From: a virus
Reading direction: 5' to 3' (one strand)
Virus record (IMG/VR): IMGVR_UViG_3300048591_000441
Coordinates: 1-45,537 of that record
Length of the DNA: 45,537 bases
In this document: positions 38,906-45,537 of the stretch, in pieces
Position numbering within the stretch: the first letter of the stretch is position 1
Layout: each line of letters begins with the position of its first letter
The notes under the pieces: generated by a model
Told to the model about the DNA's origin: nothing
The model's database searches: none
Seen by the model: only the letters and a program-made list of their open reading frames with translations
Made by a program: the position numbers and the translations under genes

Positions 38906-39717
38906 TGCCTAGTCTCATTCACAGAATAAGATCATCTGTCCTTGAATTCGGTCGCGGTGCAAACGAGCAGCTTGACCTTCTGTTTCGATCGAGCCTCGCC
39001 AATCCCCTTGGATTTCGGCGCGAGGCATCATCATCAGAACTGAAACTGAGATCGAATGGGCGATCGGACTTCAGACGATTCGAGCGCGTCACGGCATCGC
39101 CAACGGGTCCCACGACTGTGACCATGACGGCCTCGCAGCACCTGACGACCTTCCTTTGCGATACCGCCGTGGGCATCGTCGTCTTTGAATTGCCCGCGCC
39201 GGCTGATGGCCTGATCTTCACATTCAAGGATGCCACGGGTGGCGCTGACACATACCCGATCGAGGTTCAGCCCAATGCCTCCGAGAAGATCAACAATGTC
39301 GCCGCATCAAAGTACATCTCTGGCGAGTATGGCGGATTCACCCTTTACTCGAACGGCACTGATTGGTTCACTGTTGACGAGATCTATTCGGAGCCCGGCA
39401 ACAGCCAGCTCACATCCAAAAACGTGGCTGTTGGTAGTGGCACAGGGATCGACCCAGGGAGCGCCGGGGTTCTCTTGATAACATCAGGTGATCTGGTCAA
39501 GGGCATCGTCGCACCGAGCCCGGCAAGACCGAGAGAGCTGGTTGTCATGATGGATGGCACCAGCGAGAACATGATTCTTTATAGCGAAAGCACTGATGAA
39601 ACGACCGCTGCCAATCGTATTTTCATCAAAGGCGTTTCACCTCATACGTCTGTGAACTCTGCGCATCTCGTTTACAACACGGCGGCAAGTCGCTGGATAT
39701 GCGTTGCGAGGTCATGA
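38905..39717 (+). CDS. Tail fibre/structural protein
   Basis: The product is 270 residues from ATG 38905, overlapping the previous stop in TAATG. The C-terminal two thirds are beta-rich (VVFELPAPADGLIFTFKDA, NNVAASKYISGEYGGFTLYSNGTDWF) with the YSNGTDW motif common in tail fibre tips. The last segment (HLVYNTAASRWICVARS) is also typical of fibre ends. It lies downstream of the spike-like gene and before a glycosyltransferase-like gene. Probably a receptor-binding or fibre-cap protein. Confidence 0.7.
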   Translation: MPSLIHRIRSSVLEFGRGANEQLDLLFRSSLANPLGFRREASSSELKLRSNGRSDFRRFERVTASPTGPTTVTMTASQHLTTFLCDTAVGIVVFELPAPADGLIFTFKDATGGADTYPIEVQPNASEKINNVAASKYISGEYGGFTLYSNGTDWFTVDEIYSEPGNSQLTSKNVAVGSGTGIDPGSAGVLLITSGDLVKGIVAPSPARPRELVVMMDGTSENMILYSESTDETTAANRIFIKGVSPHTSVNSAHLVYNTAASRWICVARS

Positions 39718-40277
39718 TGAAGGTCAACCTGTTTACTCTCTATGTGAATGACTATCGGCCCGAGTGCAAGGCGGCGGCATTCCCCGCGTTCGAGCGTTAT
39801 GCTGCCATCCACGGTTTCAATTTTCATCCCATAGAGACGCGCAGGTTTCCTGATCTTCCTGCGACCTACGAGAAGGTCCAGATCCACGAACTCGGACGTG
39901 ATGCCGATTGGAATATTCTGGTCGATGTTGATTGGATCCTTCTTGATGGGTTTCCCAATCTTATCAAAGCGGCTGGGATCCCTGGGGTGGCGACAGTCGT
40001 TCACACGTTCTTTATCAACCAGATATTCCAGACCTTGCTTCCTGAGATAGCTCACTTTGAAGTCAGTCCTGGCGCGGCCTTTGTCGTATCCGATCGAGCC
40101 AGCCATGACATCTGGAAGCCCTTGGCTGATGATCAGGTTCAAAGGGTTCTCGATAGCCTCTGGGTTCCAAAGCATCTTGATGAAGCAACTCTTCTTTTGA
40201 ATAGCCTTTCGGTTCCTTTAAAACATGTGCGGTGGGCAGATCTGGGAGTCGGCCCCGGAACGATGAGGGTGATGTGA
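39717..40277 (+). CDS. Glycosyltransferase-like protein (GT-A type candidate)
   Basis: The product is 186 residues, starting at ATG 39717 behind GCGAGG (ATG 39714 is also possible). The sequence ILVDVDWILLDGFPNL has a D-x-D signature at the end of a strand, as in nucleotide-sugar binding GT-A enzymes, preceded by FHPIETRRFPDLPATYEKVQI. The fold pattern (alternating strands and helices, then a C-terminal acceptor part) fits small galactosyl- or similar transferases. It could modify a fibre or a host surface. Its place between fibre genes makes either plausible, and function is not proven. Confidence 0.55.
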   Translation: MKVNLFTLYVNDYRPECKAAAFPAFERYAAIHGFNFHPIETRRFPDLPATYEKVQIHELGRDADWNILVDVDWILLDGFPNLIKAAGIPGVATVVHTFFINQIFQTLLPEIAHFEVSPGAAFVVSDRASHDIWKPLADDQVQRVLDSLWVPKHLDEATLLLNSLSVPLKHVRWADLGVGPGTMRVM

Positions 40278-40780
40278 TGACATTCGTTGATTGGCCTTAT
40301 GTTCGTCGGGTGCTGGCTCCGTCTGAGATCCCGACAGGAAACCTTTTGCTGATGGCTATCTTCAGGATTGAATCGAGCTACGACCCGAACGCAGTTCGCT
40401 TTGAGCCTGATTTTCAGTATGTCTGGAATGTGGAAGCTCACGCGAAGATGCTCGGGATCACACAGAAGACCGAGCGCATCATGCAGCAGACTTCCTGGGG
40501 ACTCGGTCAGATAATGGGCGGCACGGCTCGCTGGCTCGGATACAACGGGCCTCTGACCGGGCTCCTCGATGTCGAGACGAACATAGTTTTCTCCGAGGCA
40601 TATCTGAGTCGGCTTCTCCAGCGATATAATAACAATATCGAGAAAGCGATCGCATCATATCGCAAAGGCAATGCGAGACATTGCAGTGATGAAGTCTGTT
40701 CGACCGATGACTATGTTGCGATGGTCATGGCCGAGTACAACATGGAAGTCAAAAACTCAGCCTGGGAAAGGAGCAGCTAG
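40277..40780 (+). CDS. Lytic transglycosylase (SLT domain)
   Basis: The product is 167 residues from ATG 40277, overlapping the previous stop. It cleaves the glycan strands of peptidoglycan. [13 protein letters not shown] contains the catalytic glutamate (Glu32), [19 protein letters not shown] is the family motif that places the second conserved Gly-Gln region, and [25 protein letters not shown] with Tyr is the third. It has no signal peptide. It could serve as the lysis enzyme, or as the virion muralytic enzyme, and since no other endolysin is recognised it may be both. Confidence 0.88.
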   Translation: MTFVDWPYVRRVLAPSEIPTGNLLLMAIFRIESSYDPNAVRFEPDFQYVWNVEAHAKMLGITQKTERIMQQTSWGLGQIMGGTARWLGYNGPLTGLLDVETNIVFSEAYLSRLLQRYNNNIEKAIASYRKGNARHCSDEVCSTDDYVAMVMAEYNMEVKNSAWERSS

Positions 40781-40781
40781 C

Positions 40782-41825
40782 ATGGGCTTGATAAATATCG
40801 GTGGGGAAAATCAAGGGCCTCCTGGACCGCAAGGCCCGGCTGGTCCTCAAGGTCCTCAAGGTCCGCAAGGTGAGCAGGGAGAACAAGGAGAGCAGGGACC
40901 GGCTGGCCCTCAAGGCGATGCGGGACCTCAAGGGGCTCAGGGCGAGCAAGGTCCTCAAGGGGAGCAGGGAGAAACTGGTCCTGCTGGCCCAGGGCTTGCC
41001 GCAGGTGGCACGACAGGACAGATCGCATCAAAAGCGAGCGACGATGACTTTGATGTCGAGTGGATCGACATACCTTCATCTTCTCCTGACCCGGCCACAG
41101 AATATATTGTTATGAAAGACTGGATCAACTCAGTTGAAACGAATCCTCTCGGGGATTTTTCAAGCAGCAGTGCGTTTCAGCTTATAGATTACGCCTTCAA
41201 AGACGGCGCTATTGGAATGCATAGCATGTATTCCAACGCTGCTAACGGCTATGGGAGGTGGACTGAAACTATATCAAACAACCTTGCTTTCAGTTTGCAT
41301 CTGGATGCCTATGGGGCCGGAGCGGGCGCGTTTGCTGGAGTGATCTGGAGCATTGAATACAAGTTCAAATTTTATAATAACAACCTCCCACCTGGGAATG
41401 AACTCTACGCTTTCATGGGTCTTGGCGAGAGGTTGAGCCATAACTCGAACGCTGTCAGTTTTCAAACTGGTCTACACTTGAATGGATCTCTCCAGCCAGC
41501 GAATGGCATTTGGTATATACGACGCAGAGACGGTGGGGTCGTTGGATCGGAATTCACTGAAGTTGAAGCAATAAGCACAAACTGGCGAACATATAAACTG
41601 GAATGTGAAGTCAAACCTGCTGGCGCTGGCCTTATCTGGCGACACTACTTCCAAGGCGCTCTTGTCACGACCTACGAAACGACGAATGCCAATGTTGGAG
41701 CTGGTTTTAAATGGATCAATGCCTATATCCAGGTAGATTCAGCAGGACCGACTCCTCCAGGAACGTTTAGAGGTCTGACTCTTGATTATGTGAAAATGAC
41801 AATGAAACGGAGCAGGACATACTAA
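40782..41825 (+). CDS. Collagen-like tail fibre protein
   Basis: The product is 347 residues from ATG 40782; longer in-frame starts lie inside the lysozyme gene. Residues about 10-76 are uninterrupted Gly-x-y collagen triplets ([18 protein letters not shown] and similar) that form a triple helix. They are followed by a linker ([10 protein letters not shown]) found in many fibre stems and a beta-rich C-terminal domain with jelly-roll features ([13 protein letters not shown], then [20 protein letters not shown]). It is probably a receptor-binding or trimerising fibre. The codon-level repeats (CCTCAAGG) are prone to slippage and recombination. Confidence 0.88.
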   Translation: MGLINIGGENQGPPGPQGPAGPQGPQGPQGEQGEQGEQGPAGPQGDAGPQGAQGEQGPQGEQGETGPAGPGLAAGGTTGQIASKASDDDFDVEWIDIPSSSPDPATEYIVMKDWINSVETNPLGDFSSSSAFQLIDYAFKDGAIGMHSMYSNAANGYGRWTETISNNLAFSLHLDAYGAGAGAFAGVIWSIEYKFKFYNNNLPPGNELYAFMGLGERLSHNSNAVSFQTGLHLNGSLQPANGIWYIRRRDGGVVGSEFTEVEAISTNWRTYKLECEVKPAGAGLIWRHYFQGALVTTYETTNANVGAGFKWINAYIQVDSAGPTPPGTFRGLTLDYVKMTMKRSRTY

Positions 41826-42196
41826 TGAGCATCAATGTAAAAGTCGGTTCCAAGATTCCGTTATGGGTCGCCATCGACGATGGCTCCGATGATCTGATCA
41901 TCACGGCTCGCGTCACTTCCCGAGATCCGTTCACTCTCTGGGAAGACGCAGCAGTTCTGAGCTATCTCGAATACTCAGAGGGCGAATACGAGAACAACGA
42001 ACTCGACATGCCCGATGTTCCGTTTGTGGATGTCGTCTACTCTGTCTATCAGAACGATGGCCTGACTCTGATCAGAAAGGCTTACGAGCTATTCCTGCGA
42101 GATGATGGTGGTGGCGCATCGGATGATGGCGCTTTGATTGGTCATATACTCGACGAAGATCTGCTGATCGGCGTCGTTCACACATGCGAGGACTAA
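41825..42196 (+). CDS. Small fibre-associated protein
   Basis: The product is 123 residues, beta-rich and acidic, with Asp/Gly-rich C-terminal region (LRDDGGGASDDGALIGHILDEDLLIG). It overlaps the fibre gene stop by one base (TAATG). Position and composition suggest a fibre chaperone or a small baseplate/fibre protein. Nothing enzymatic is visible. Family not identified. Confidence 0.6.
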   Translation: MSINVKVGSKIPLWVAIDDGSDDLIITARVTSRDPFTLWEDAAVLSYLEYSEGEYENNELDMPDVPFVDVVYSVYQNDGLTLIRKAYELFLRDDGGGASDDGALIGHILDEDLLIGVVHTCED

Positions 42197-42200
42197 GGAC

Positions 42201-42551
42201 ATGCAAAGTCAGCTTCTCTCGATCATCAAAGGCACCGATCGGACGATCAAGGTTTTGCTCAAGACGGCGAACGGCGCACCGTTCAGCCTTGAGAATGCGA
42301 CCGCCATCAAGGCTATCTTTCTTGGCTCGGGTGATGAACTTGTCGAGCTGACCCTCGCAGCGGACAAGGTGTCTGTGGTGGGCGATGCCGCTCGCGGGGA
42401 AATCGAGATCACGATGGACACAGAGGACACTGAAGATCTCAAAGACGGCGAGCGCCTGTCGTGGGAAGTCGAGATCATTCGCTCAAGTCGAACCTATGTT
42501 GTGCAATTCCCTGAAACCCTGGACGTAAGGCAGCGCCTCAGCCAGGGGTAG
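42201..42551 (+). CDS. Small beta-structured protein (BppU-like candidate)
   Basis: The product is 116 residues. The pattern SIIKGTDRTIKVLLKTANGAPFSLENATAIKAIFL, in pieces, then RGEIEITMDTEDTEDLKDGERLSWEVEII, resembles the N-terminal domain of upper baseplate or fibre-attachment proteins (BppU type), in which Asn-Gly-x-Pro-Phe-Ser-Leu is common. It is the last gene before a tandem terminator, so it closes the structural operon. Confidence 0.6.
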   Translation: MQSQLLSIIKGTDRTIKVLLKTANGAPFSLENATAIKAIFLGSGDELVELTLAADKVSVVGDAARGEIEITMDTEDTEDLKDGERLSWEVEIIRSSRTYVVQFPETLDVRQRLSQG

Positions 42552-42565
42552 GGTATAATGAGGGG

Positions 42566-42592
42566 ACTCCTGCCTTTGGGTGGGGTTTTTTC
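42566..42592 (+). terminator. First of two tandem terminators (weaker)
   Basis: ACTCCTGCC and GGTGGGGT can pair with one or two mismatches or bulges (about 42566-42586) and are followed by TTTTTT. It precedes the stronger hairpin and lies just downstream of the structural operon's last gene. Confidence 0.45.
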
Positions 42593-42601
42593 CGCTTCTC
42601 G

Positions 42602-42639
42602 ACCACCGCTGGCATCCCGCTCGGCGGTGGTTTTTTTTT
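42602..42639 (+). terminator. Rho-independent terminator ending the structural operon
   Basis: ACCACCGC (42602-42609) pairs with GCGGTGGT (42624-42631), loop 14 bases, followed by nine T residues. It separates tail genes from the 42652-45454 module. The next ATG is only 13 bases later, so that module relies on read-through, an internal promoter or antitermination. Confidence 0.85.
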
Positions 42640-42651
42640 CTTGGGGGAATC

Positions 42652-43086
42652 ATGTTCAAGCATACCATCCTTCGGATCGAGCCCGGCAAGCGCATCATTG
42701 ATCTCACTGAGAGGGTTCAGACGGCCGTCAGGACTTTGAATCTTCGGTCAGGGCTCTGCAATGTCTATTCGAGACACACAACTCTAGGGCTGCGGATCTA
42801 TGAGTTCGAGCCCTTGCTGATGAGTGACACGATGCGAAAGCTTGAGGACTTTGCGCCTCGATACGATCGGTATGCCCACGACGACCTCGATTGCAGGGAC
42901 GTTCCTTTCGACGAGCCGGTGAATGGTCATAGCCACATCAAGAGCCTTCTGGTAAATACAAGTGAAACGATACCTGTTCTTGACAACATGCTTCAACTCG
43001 GGCGCTGGCAGCGTCTGCTCGCGTTCGAGCTTGATGATCCGAGAGGGCGGGAAATAATGATTAGCCTCGTGGGGGAATTCGTATAA
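42652..43086 (+). CDS. YjbQ/UPF0047-family protein
   Basis: The product is 144 residues from ATG 42652 (MFKHTILRI), with GGGGGAAT upstream. The family motif is clear: VYSRHTTLGLRIYE, the acidic HDDLDCRDVPFDEPVNGHSHIKSLLV region with conserved His, then LQLGRWQRLLAFELDDPRGREIM and the terminal GEF. YjbQ proteins are widespread trimeric or hexameric proteins; a weak thiamine-phosphate synthase activity has been described for the E. coli member and the physiological role is unclear. It starts the module whose other genes make and transfer a polyol phosphate. It overlaps the next gene by one base. Confidence 0.9.
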   Translation: MFKHTILRIEPGKRIIDLTERVQTAVRTLNLRSGLCNVYSRHTTLGLRIYEFEPLLMSDTMRKLEDFAPRYDRYAHDDLDCRDVPFDEPVNGHSHIKSLLVNTSETIPVLDNMLQLGRWQRLLAFELDDPRGREIMISLVGEFV

Positions 43087-44072
43087 TGAGCAAGCGTGTG
43101 CCGGTGGCTTTCTTTGTAAACAACCATGGGTATATTTCTCACTTCCTCCCATTGATCGAACGCCTCCCCGAGATCCACCCGATCATCATCACCACGGTCA
43201 AGGAAACCGCGATCTACGCAAAGCAGATCCTTGGCCTGGAAGCCGTATCAGTCCTGCGCGACGAGCATCTATGGCAGGAGGTGAGACGCCAAGGGATCCT
43301 CAATGTCATTTCATGCTATCAGAAAATGCAGTCAGGGGATTGGCGGGCGCTCAACACAATCCAAATTTTCCACGGCGTCTCATTCAAAGGTCCCGATCTT
43401 GCGAACTGGAAGCCCGAGCGCTGGCAGCATCTCATGATTCAGGGAGAGCATTTCTGGGAGCCCTATCGCACGAGATACCCTGCATTTGTGGATCGAATGA
43501 AGCGGACATCATTCACGCGAGCCTATTGTTATGAAGATGTCCCCGAGTGGAACAAGAAGGCTCCCGTGCTATATATGCCATCGCATCGGGACTCTGGGCT
43601 CCTATCGCTGCGAGAGAACATCAGGCTGATGATAAGCCTTGGGCTCGATGTCATCGTAAAGCTTCACCCGATAAATCATTTGCACGAGGCTTTCATGCAA
43701 GGGGTTTATCAGCTTTTCAGGCACACCGAGCGGGCGCAGCTTATCACTCACGATGACCCTCGCTACTTTCGATACGATGAACTGATGAAGCAATCGAGCT
43801 GTCTCGTTTCGGATTTCAGTTCGGTCGTCTGCGAATACACCTTGCTCGATCGCCCGATCGTGATTCTGAGAGGCGGACCCGACAAGGCCATGCGGCACAA
43901 CGCCCGCGACAACCGACACCTGGAGCCCAGCCTCTTTCATGTCGGTGAAGATCGCAGGGTCGATCGCACGATCCATGACGCGATCATTGACTACAAGCCG
44001 GGGCAGTATCCTGATCTCTATATCAAGGATGGCCAGGACATCTGTCAGGCCATCAGAGAGGCATTGCGATGA
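43086..44072 (+). CDS. CDP-glycerol/ribitol phosphotransferase-like protein (Glyphos_transf family)
   Basis: The product is 328 residues. It resembles the CDP-glycerol glycerophosphotransferase family (TagB/TagF/TarL) that adds glycerol- or ribitol-phosphate to teichoic acids and capsules. The family cues are in the C-terminal half: VKLHPINH (residues 191-198), then LITHDDPRYFRYDELMKQSSCLVSDFSSV, in two parts, with SDFSS at 242-246, and EYTLLDRPIVI. Aromatic and His-rich stretches in the N-terminal half (NTIQIFHGVSFKGPDLANW) fit the GT-B fold. No membrane segment is evident. The acceptor is unknown. It overlaps neighbours by one and four bases. Confidence 0.85.
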   Translation: MSKRVPVAFFVNNHGYISHFLPLIERLPEIHPIIITTVKETAIYAKQILGLEAVSVLRDEHLWQEVRRQGILNVISCYQKMQSGDWRALNTIQIFHGVSFKGPDLANWKPERWQHLMIQGEHFWEPYRTRYPAFVDRMKRTSFTRAYCYEDVPEWNKKAPVLYMPSHRDSGLLSLRENIRLMISLGLDVIVKLHPINHLHEAFMQGVYQLFRHTERAQLITHDDPRYFRYDELMKQSSCLVSDFSSVVCEYTLLDRPIVILRGGPDKAMRHNARDNRHLEPSLFHVGEDRRVDRTIHDAIIDYKPGQYPDLYIKDGQDICQAIREALR

Positions 44073-44260
44073 TCAGCACAGAGGATCGGGACGCATCGCT
44101 TGCTCTCCTGAATTCGCTGGATGAGTCAAGGCGCTATCTGAAAATGCTGAGCGATGCCTGGGAGAAACGACTCGAACATATCACCATCAGTCTCCGTGAC
44201 GATCCGATCAAGCGGATCAATGAGCGCATTCGTTGCGATTGGGAGGCAATGCACAGATGA
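44069..44260 (+). CDS. Small helical protein in the polyol-phosphate module
   Basis: The product is 63 residues, charged and helical. It starts four bases inside the phosphotransferase gene and its stop overlaps the cytidylyltransferase start by four bases. These overlaps show co-translation. No motif. It might be an adaptor or regulator of the module. Confidence 0.6.
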   Translation: MISTEDRDASLALLNSLDESRRYLKMLSDAWEKRLEHITISLRDDPIKRINERIRCDWEAMHR

Positions 44261-44970
44261 ACATAACCGCTCTTGTTCTAGCGGCTGGCGCCGGATCGAG
44301 GTTCGGCTGTGACAAGATGGAGATTCAGATCCATGGGCTGAGGCCTTGGGAGATTGTTGAGCAGAGGCTGCGACCTCTTGTCAATTCGTTGGTGGTTATT
44401 GGAAAGGATATTCCGGGTGGGGAATCAAGGCGGGAAAGTGTTCTGCGGGGGCTCGCCCATGTGAAAACTGATCGTGTTATCATTGCAGAGGGTGCGAGGT
44501 TCTTACCGTCAACCTCTGATTACGAACTCGCCATTCGATCCGAGGGGTCAGCCGTGGCCTTCGGATCACCTTCCATCAACTCTGCTGTGCTCAAAGTCTC
44601 CGCATCATTCACGCCGATCCCTCGTCATCTGATGAATATTATCCACACGCCACAGGTATTTGATACGGGGCTGCTTCGTCAAGTGCTCGATCGTTATGGG
44701 CACCTCTCTGATGGGGATGAATGGTCTTTGATGGCGACCCTTAACCAATGGGACTGTCGGGTGATACCGGGGTCCTGGCGGACCGGGCTTAAGCTGACGT
44801 ATCCAGGGGATCTCGAACTGATGGAGATGGCTTTCGATGCTGGAGCAACAACACAGGATAGTCGTGGTGGGCGCGGGGTCCGACATCGCGCAGGCGCTTC
44901 TCATGCGGATCAGATCGGGACCCTGGCTGAAAGCTGCGAAGGTAAAAGCATTCAGCAGCGCGGAGCTTGA
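44257..44970 (+). CDS. IspD/TarI-type cytidylyltransferase (predicted CDP-polyol synthase)
   Basis: The product is 237 residues from ATG 44257. It fits the IspD/TarI family that couples a polyol phosphate to CMP to give CDP-ribitol, CDP-methylerythritol or similar. Features in order are ALVLAAGAGSRFG (residues 5-17), GGESRRESVLRGL, VIIAEGARFL where canonical enzymes have HDAARP, IHTPQVFD, DGDEWSLM and LKLTYPGDLELMEM. The family's usual end falls near residue 194. The last 43 residues (after AFDAG) are read from the 5' end of the next gene in another frame and look non-native. The adjoining dehydrogenase and phosphotransferase favour ribitol or another polyol over isoprenoid synthesis. Confidence 0.85.
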   Translation: MNITALVLAAGAGSRFGCDKMEIQIHGLRPWEIVEQRLRPLVNSLVVIGKDIPGGESRRESVLRGLAHVKTDRVIIAEGARFLPSTSDYELAIRSEGSAVAFGSPSINSAVLKVSASFTPIPRHLMNIIHTPQVFDTGLLRQVLDRYGHLSDGDEWSLMATLNQWDCRVIPGSWRTGLKLTYPGDLELMEMAFDAGATTQDSRGGRGVRHRAGASHADQIGTLAESCEGKSIQQRGA

Positions 44971-45454
44971 TGTCACCAACCAAAGCCAGATGACGAGGAT
45001 AACGATGGCGAGGCCCGAGACTCTTATCGTGTTCGCGGGAGTCATCAAACCGGAAGCTGTCACGGGCGGGTCTGTGAGTGCATGGCATCGACAGATCAAT
45101 GTCAATCTCCTCGGATCCTACAATTGCGTGCAAGCCGCTCTCTCAGTGAATCCCAGATGCCGGATCATTCTGATCGGATCATCGGCGGCGCGGAAGGCCA
45201 GGGCAACCTGGAGCGCATACTGCGCATCGAAAGCCGGGCTCACGATGTTCGTCGAGTGCATGATCAAGGAAGGGGTTGATGCGTGGTGTTTGAACATAGG
45301 GCGAACGGCAAGCAAAATGCGCCGGGGTCTTTTCCCTGATGAGGACCAGGGTGCTCTGATGCAGCCCGATGTCGTCGCAAATGAGATCGTTCAGATCATG
45401 CTGAATCGGAGAGTCGATCGGATATCCTGGCTCGCACGAGGTCGGGATGTATGA
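44837..45454 (+). CDS. Short-chain dehydrogenase of the CDP-ribitol capsule type
   Basis: The product is 205 residues. It has the Rossmann start IVVVGAGSDIA (residues 8-18), catalytic Ser115/Ser116 in IGSSAARK and Tyr128-x3-Lys132 in YCASK. The C-terminal RTASKMRRGLFPDE resembles the ribulose-5-phosphate reductase domain of Acs1/Bcs1, which makes ribitol-5-phosphate for CDP-ribitol. Its ATG is preceded by GGAGATGGCTTTCG and lies inside the cytidylyltransferase gene; the two overlap by 134 bases. Together the two products correspond to the two halves of one Acs1-like enzyme. Confidence 0.85.
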   Translation: MLEQQHRIVVVGAGSDIAQALLMRIRSGPWLKAAKVKAFSSAELDVTNQSQMTRITMARPETLIVFAGVIKPEAVTGGSVSAWHRQINVNLLGSYNCVQAALSVNPRCRIILIGSSAARKARATWSAYCASKAGLTMFVECMIKEGVDAWCLNIGRTASKMRRGLFPDEDQGALMQPDVVANEIVQIMLNRRVDRISWLARGRDV

Positions 45455-45537
45455 GGTTTGCTGGATCATTTTTGCCTGCCCAGAATGATGGCCCGCCAAA
45501 AGCAACGACCCCTTGATAATACAACCAGGCCAGGGCT
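45396..45537 (-). CDS. 3' end of the phospholipase A2-like gene (part continuing from base 1)
   Basis: This is the end of the gene described at 1-368. Bases 45433-45537 are the repeated copy and 45396-45432 hold the last codons, ending in TGA at 45396-45398 (read on the minus strand). It overlaps the dehydrogenase gene's 3' end by 59 bases in antisense orientation. Confidence 0.65.
   Translation of the reverse strand, partial: ALAWLYYQGVVAFGGPSFWAGKNDPANLIHPDLVRARISDRLSDSA
45433..45537. repeat. Right copy of 105-bp terminal direct repeat
   Basis: Identical to bases 1-105. It contains the last codons of the dehydrogenase gene (stop at 45452-45454) and part of the phospholipase-like gene. Confidence 0.97.

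Noticed and set aside
40749-41079. Leu/Pro/Arg-rich frames antisense to the collagen repeat
   Set aside because: Created by the Gly-x-y codon repeat; no ribosome site and low-complexity composition.
1-45537. tRNA genes, CRISPR arrays, insertion sequences, attachment sites
   Set aside because: No cloverleaf with T-loop GGTTCRA, no spaced repeat array, no transposase or integrase frame was seen on reading both strands; a tRNA scan was not possible here.

Overview
The window is one complete circularly permuted or terminally redundant phage genome. Its first 105 bases are repeated exactly as its last 105, and a gene reads without interruption across that join, so the unique length is 45,432 bp. 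It is a tailed phage with a contractile tail (myovirus morphology). The head module carries portal DUF1073, MuF, DUF2213 and DUF2184 proteins. The tail module carries a DUF3383 sheath, a DUF3277 tube and a compact baseplate. The host is most likely a Gram-negative bacterium, because strong AGGAG-type ribosome sites are common, the baseplate is of the simple proteobacterial/cyanobacterial myophage kind, and a lytic transglycosylase is the only clear muralytic enzyme. I cannot name the host. G+C is a little over half by eye. GATC is strikingly over-represented.

Layout. (1) 1-5901, minus strand: a phospholipase-A2-like gene crossing the genome join, then membrane, secreted and many small zinc-ribbon proteins in a tightly overlapping operon. 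(2) 5902-6911: about 1 kb with no convincing gene but several hairpins, between divergent operons. (3) 6912-9280, plus strand: a run of small unknown genes with start/stop overlaps. (4) 9573-14847, minus strand: early/recombination operon with RecT, a Gp157-like protein and several unknowns. (5) 14848-15039: divergent promoter region. (6) 15040-18814, plus strand: ParB-like protein, DpdA transglycosylase, then queC, queD, queE and folE. This is a self-sufficient route from GTP to preQ0 and its insertion into DNA. (7) 18828-28387: packaging, head and connectors. (8) 28384-42551: sheath, tube, frameshifted chaperone, tape measure, baseplate, tail fibres, a lytic transglycosylase and a glycosyltransferase-like protein. 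(9) 42652-45454, after a terminator: YjbQ homologue, a CDP-glycerol/ribitol phosphotransferase-like protein, a small protein, an IspD/TarI-type cytidylyltransferase and a short-chain dehydrogenase of the CDP-ribitol capsule type.

The two most unusual systems are the 7-deazaguanine DNA modification operon and the terminal polyol-phosphate module. The last two genes together look like a split version of the bifunctional CDP-ribitol synthase (Acs1/Bcs1) of Haemophilus capsule loci, sitting beside a matching phosphotransferase. Inference: the phage makes an activated polyol phosphate and attaches it to a surface polymer or virion component, which could alter receptors or host envelope.

No integrase, lysogeny repressor, DNA polymerase, primase or helicase was recognised, so replication appears host-dependent or uses unrecognised genes. 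No tRNA gene or CRISPR array was seen.
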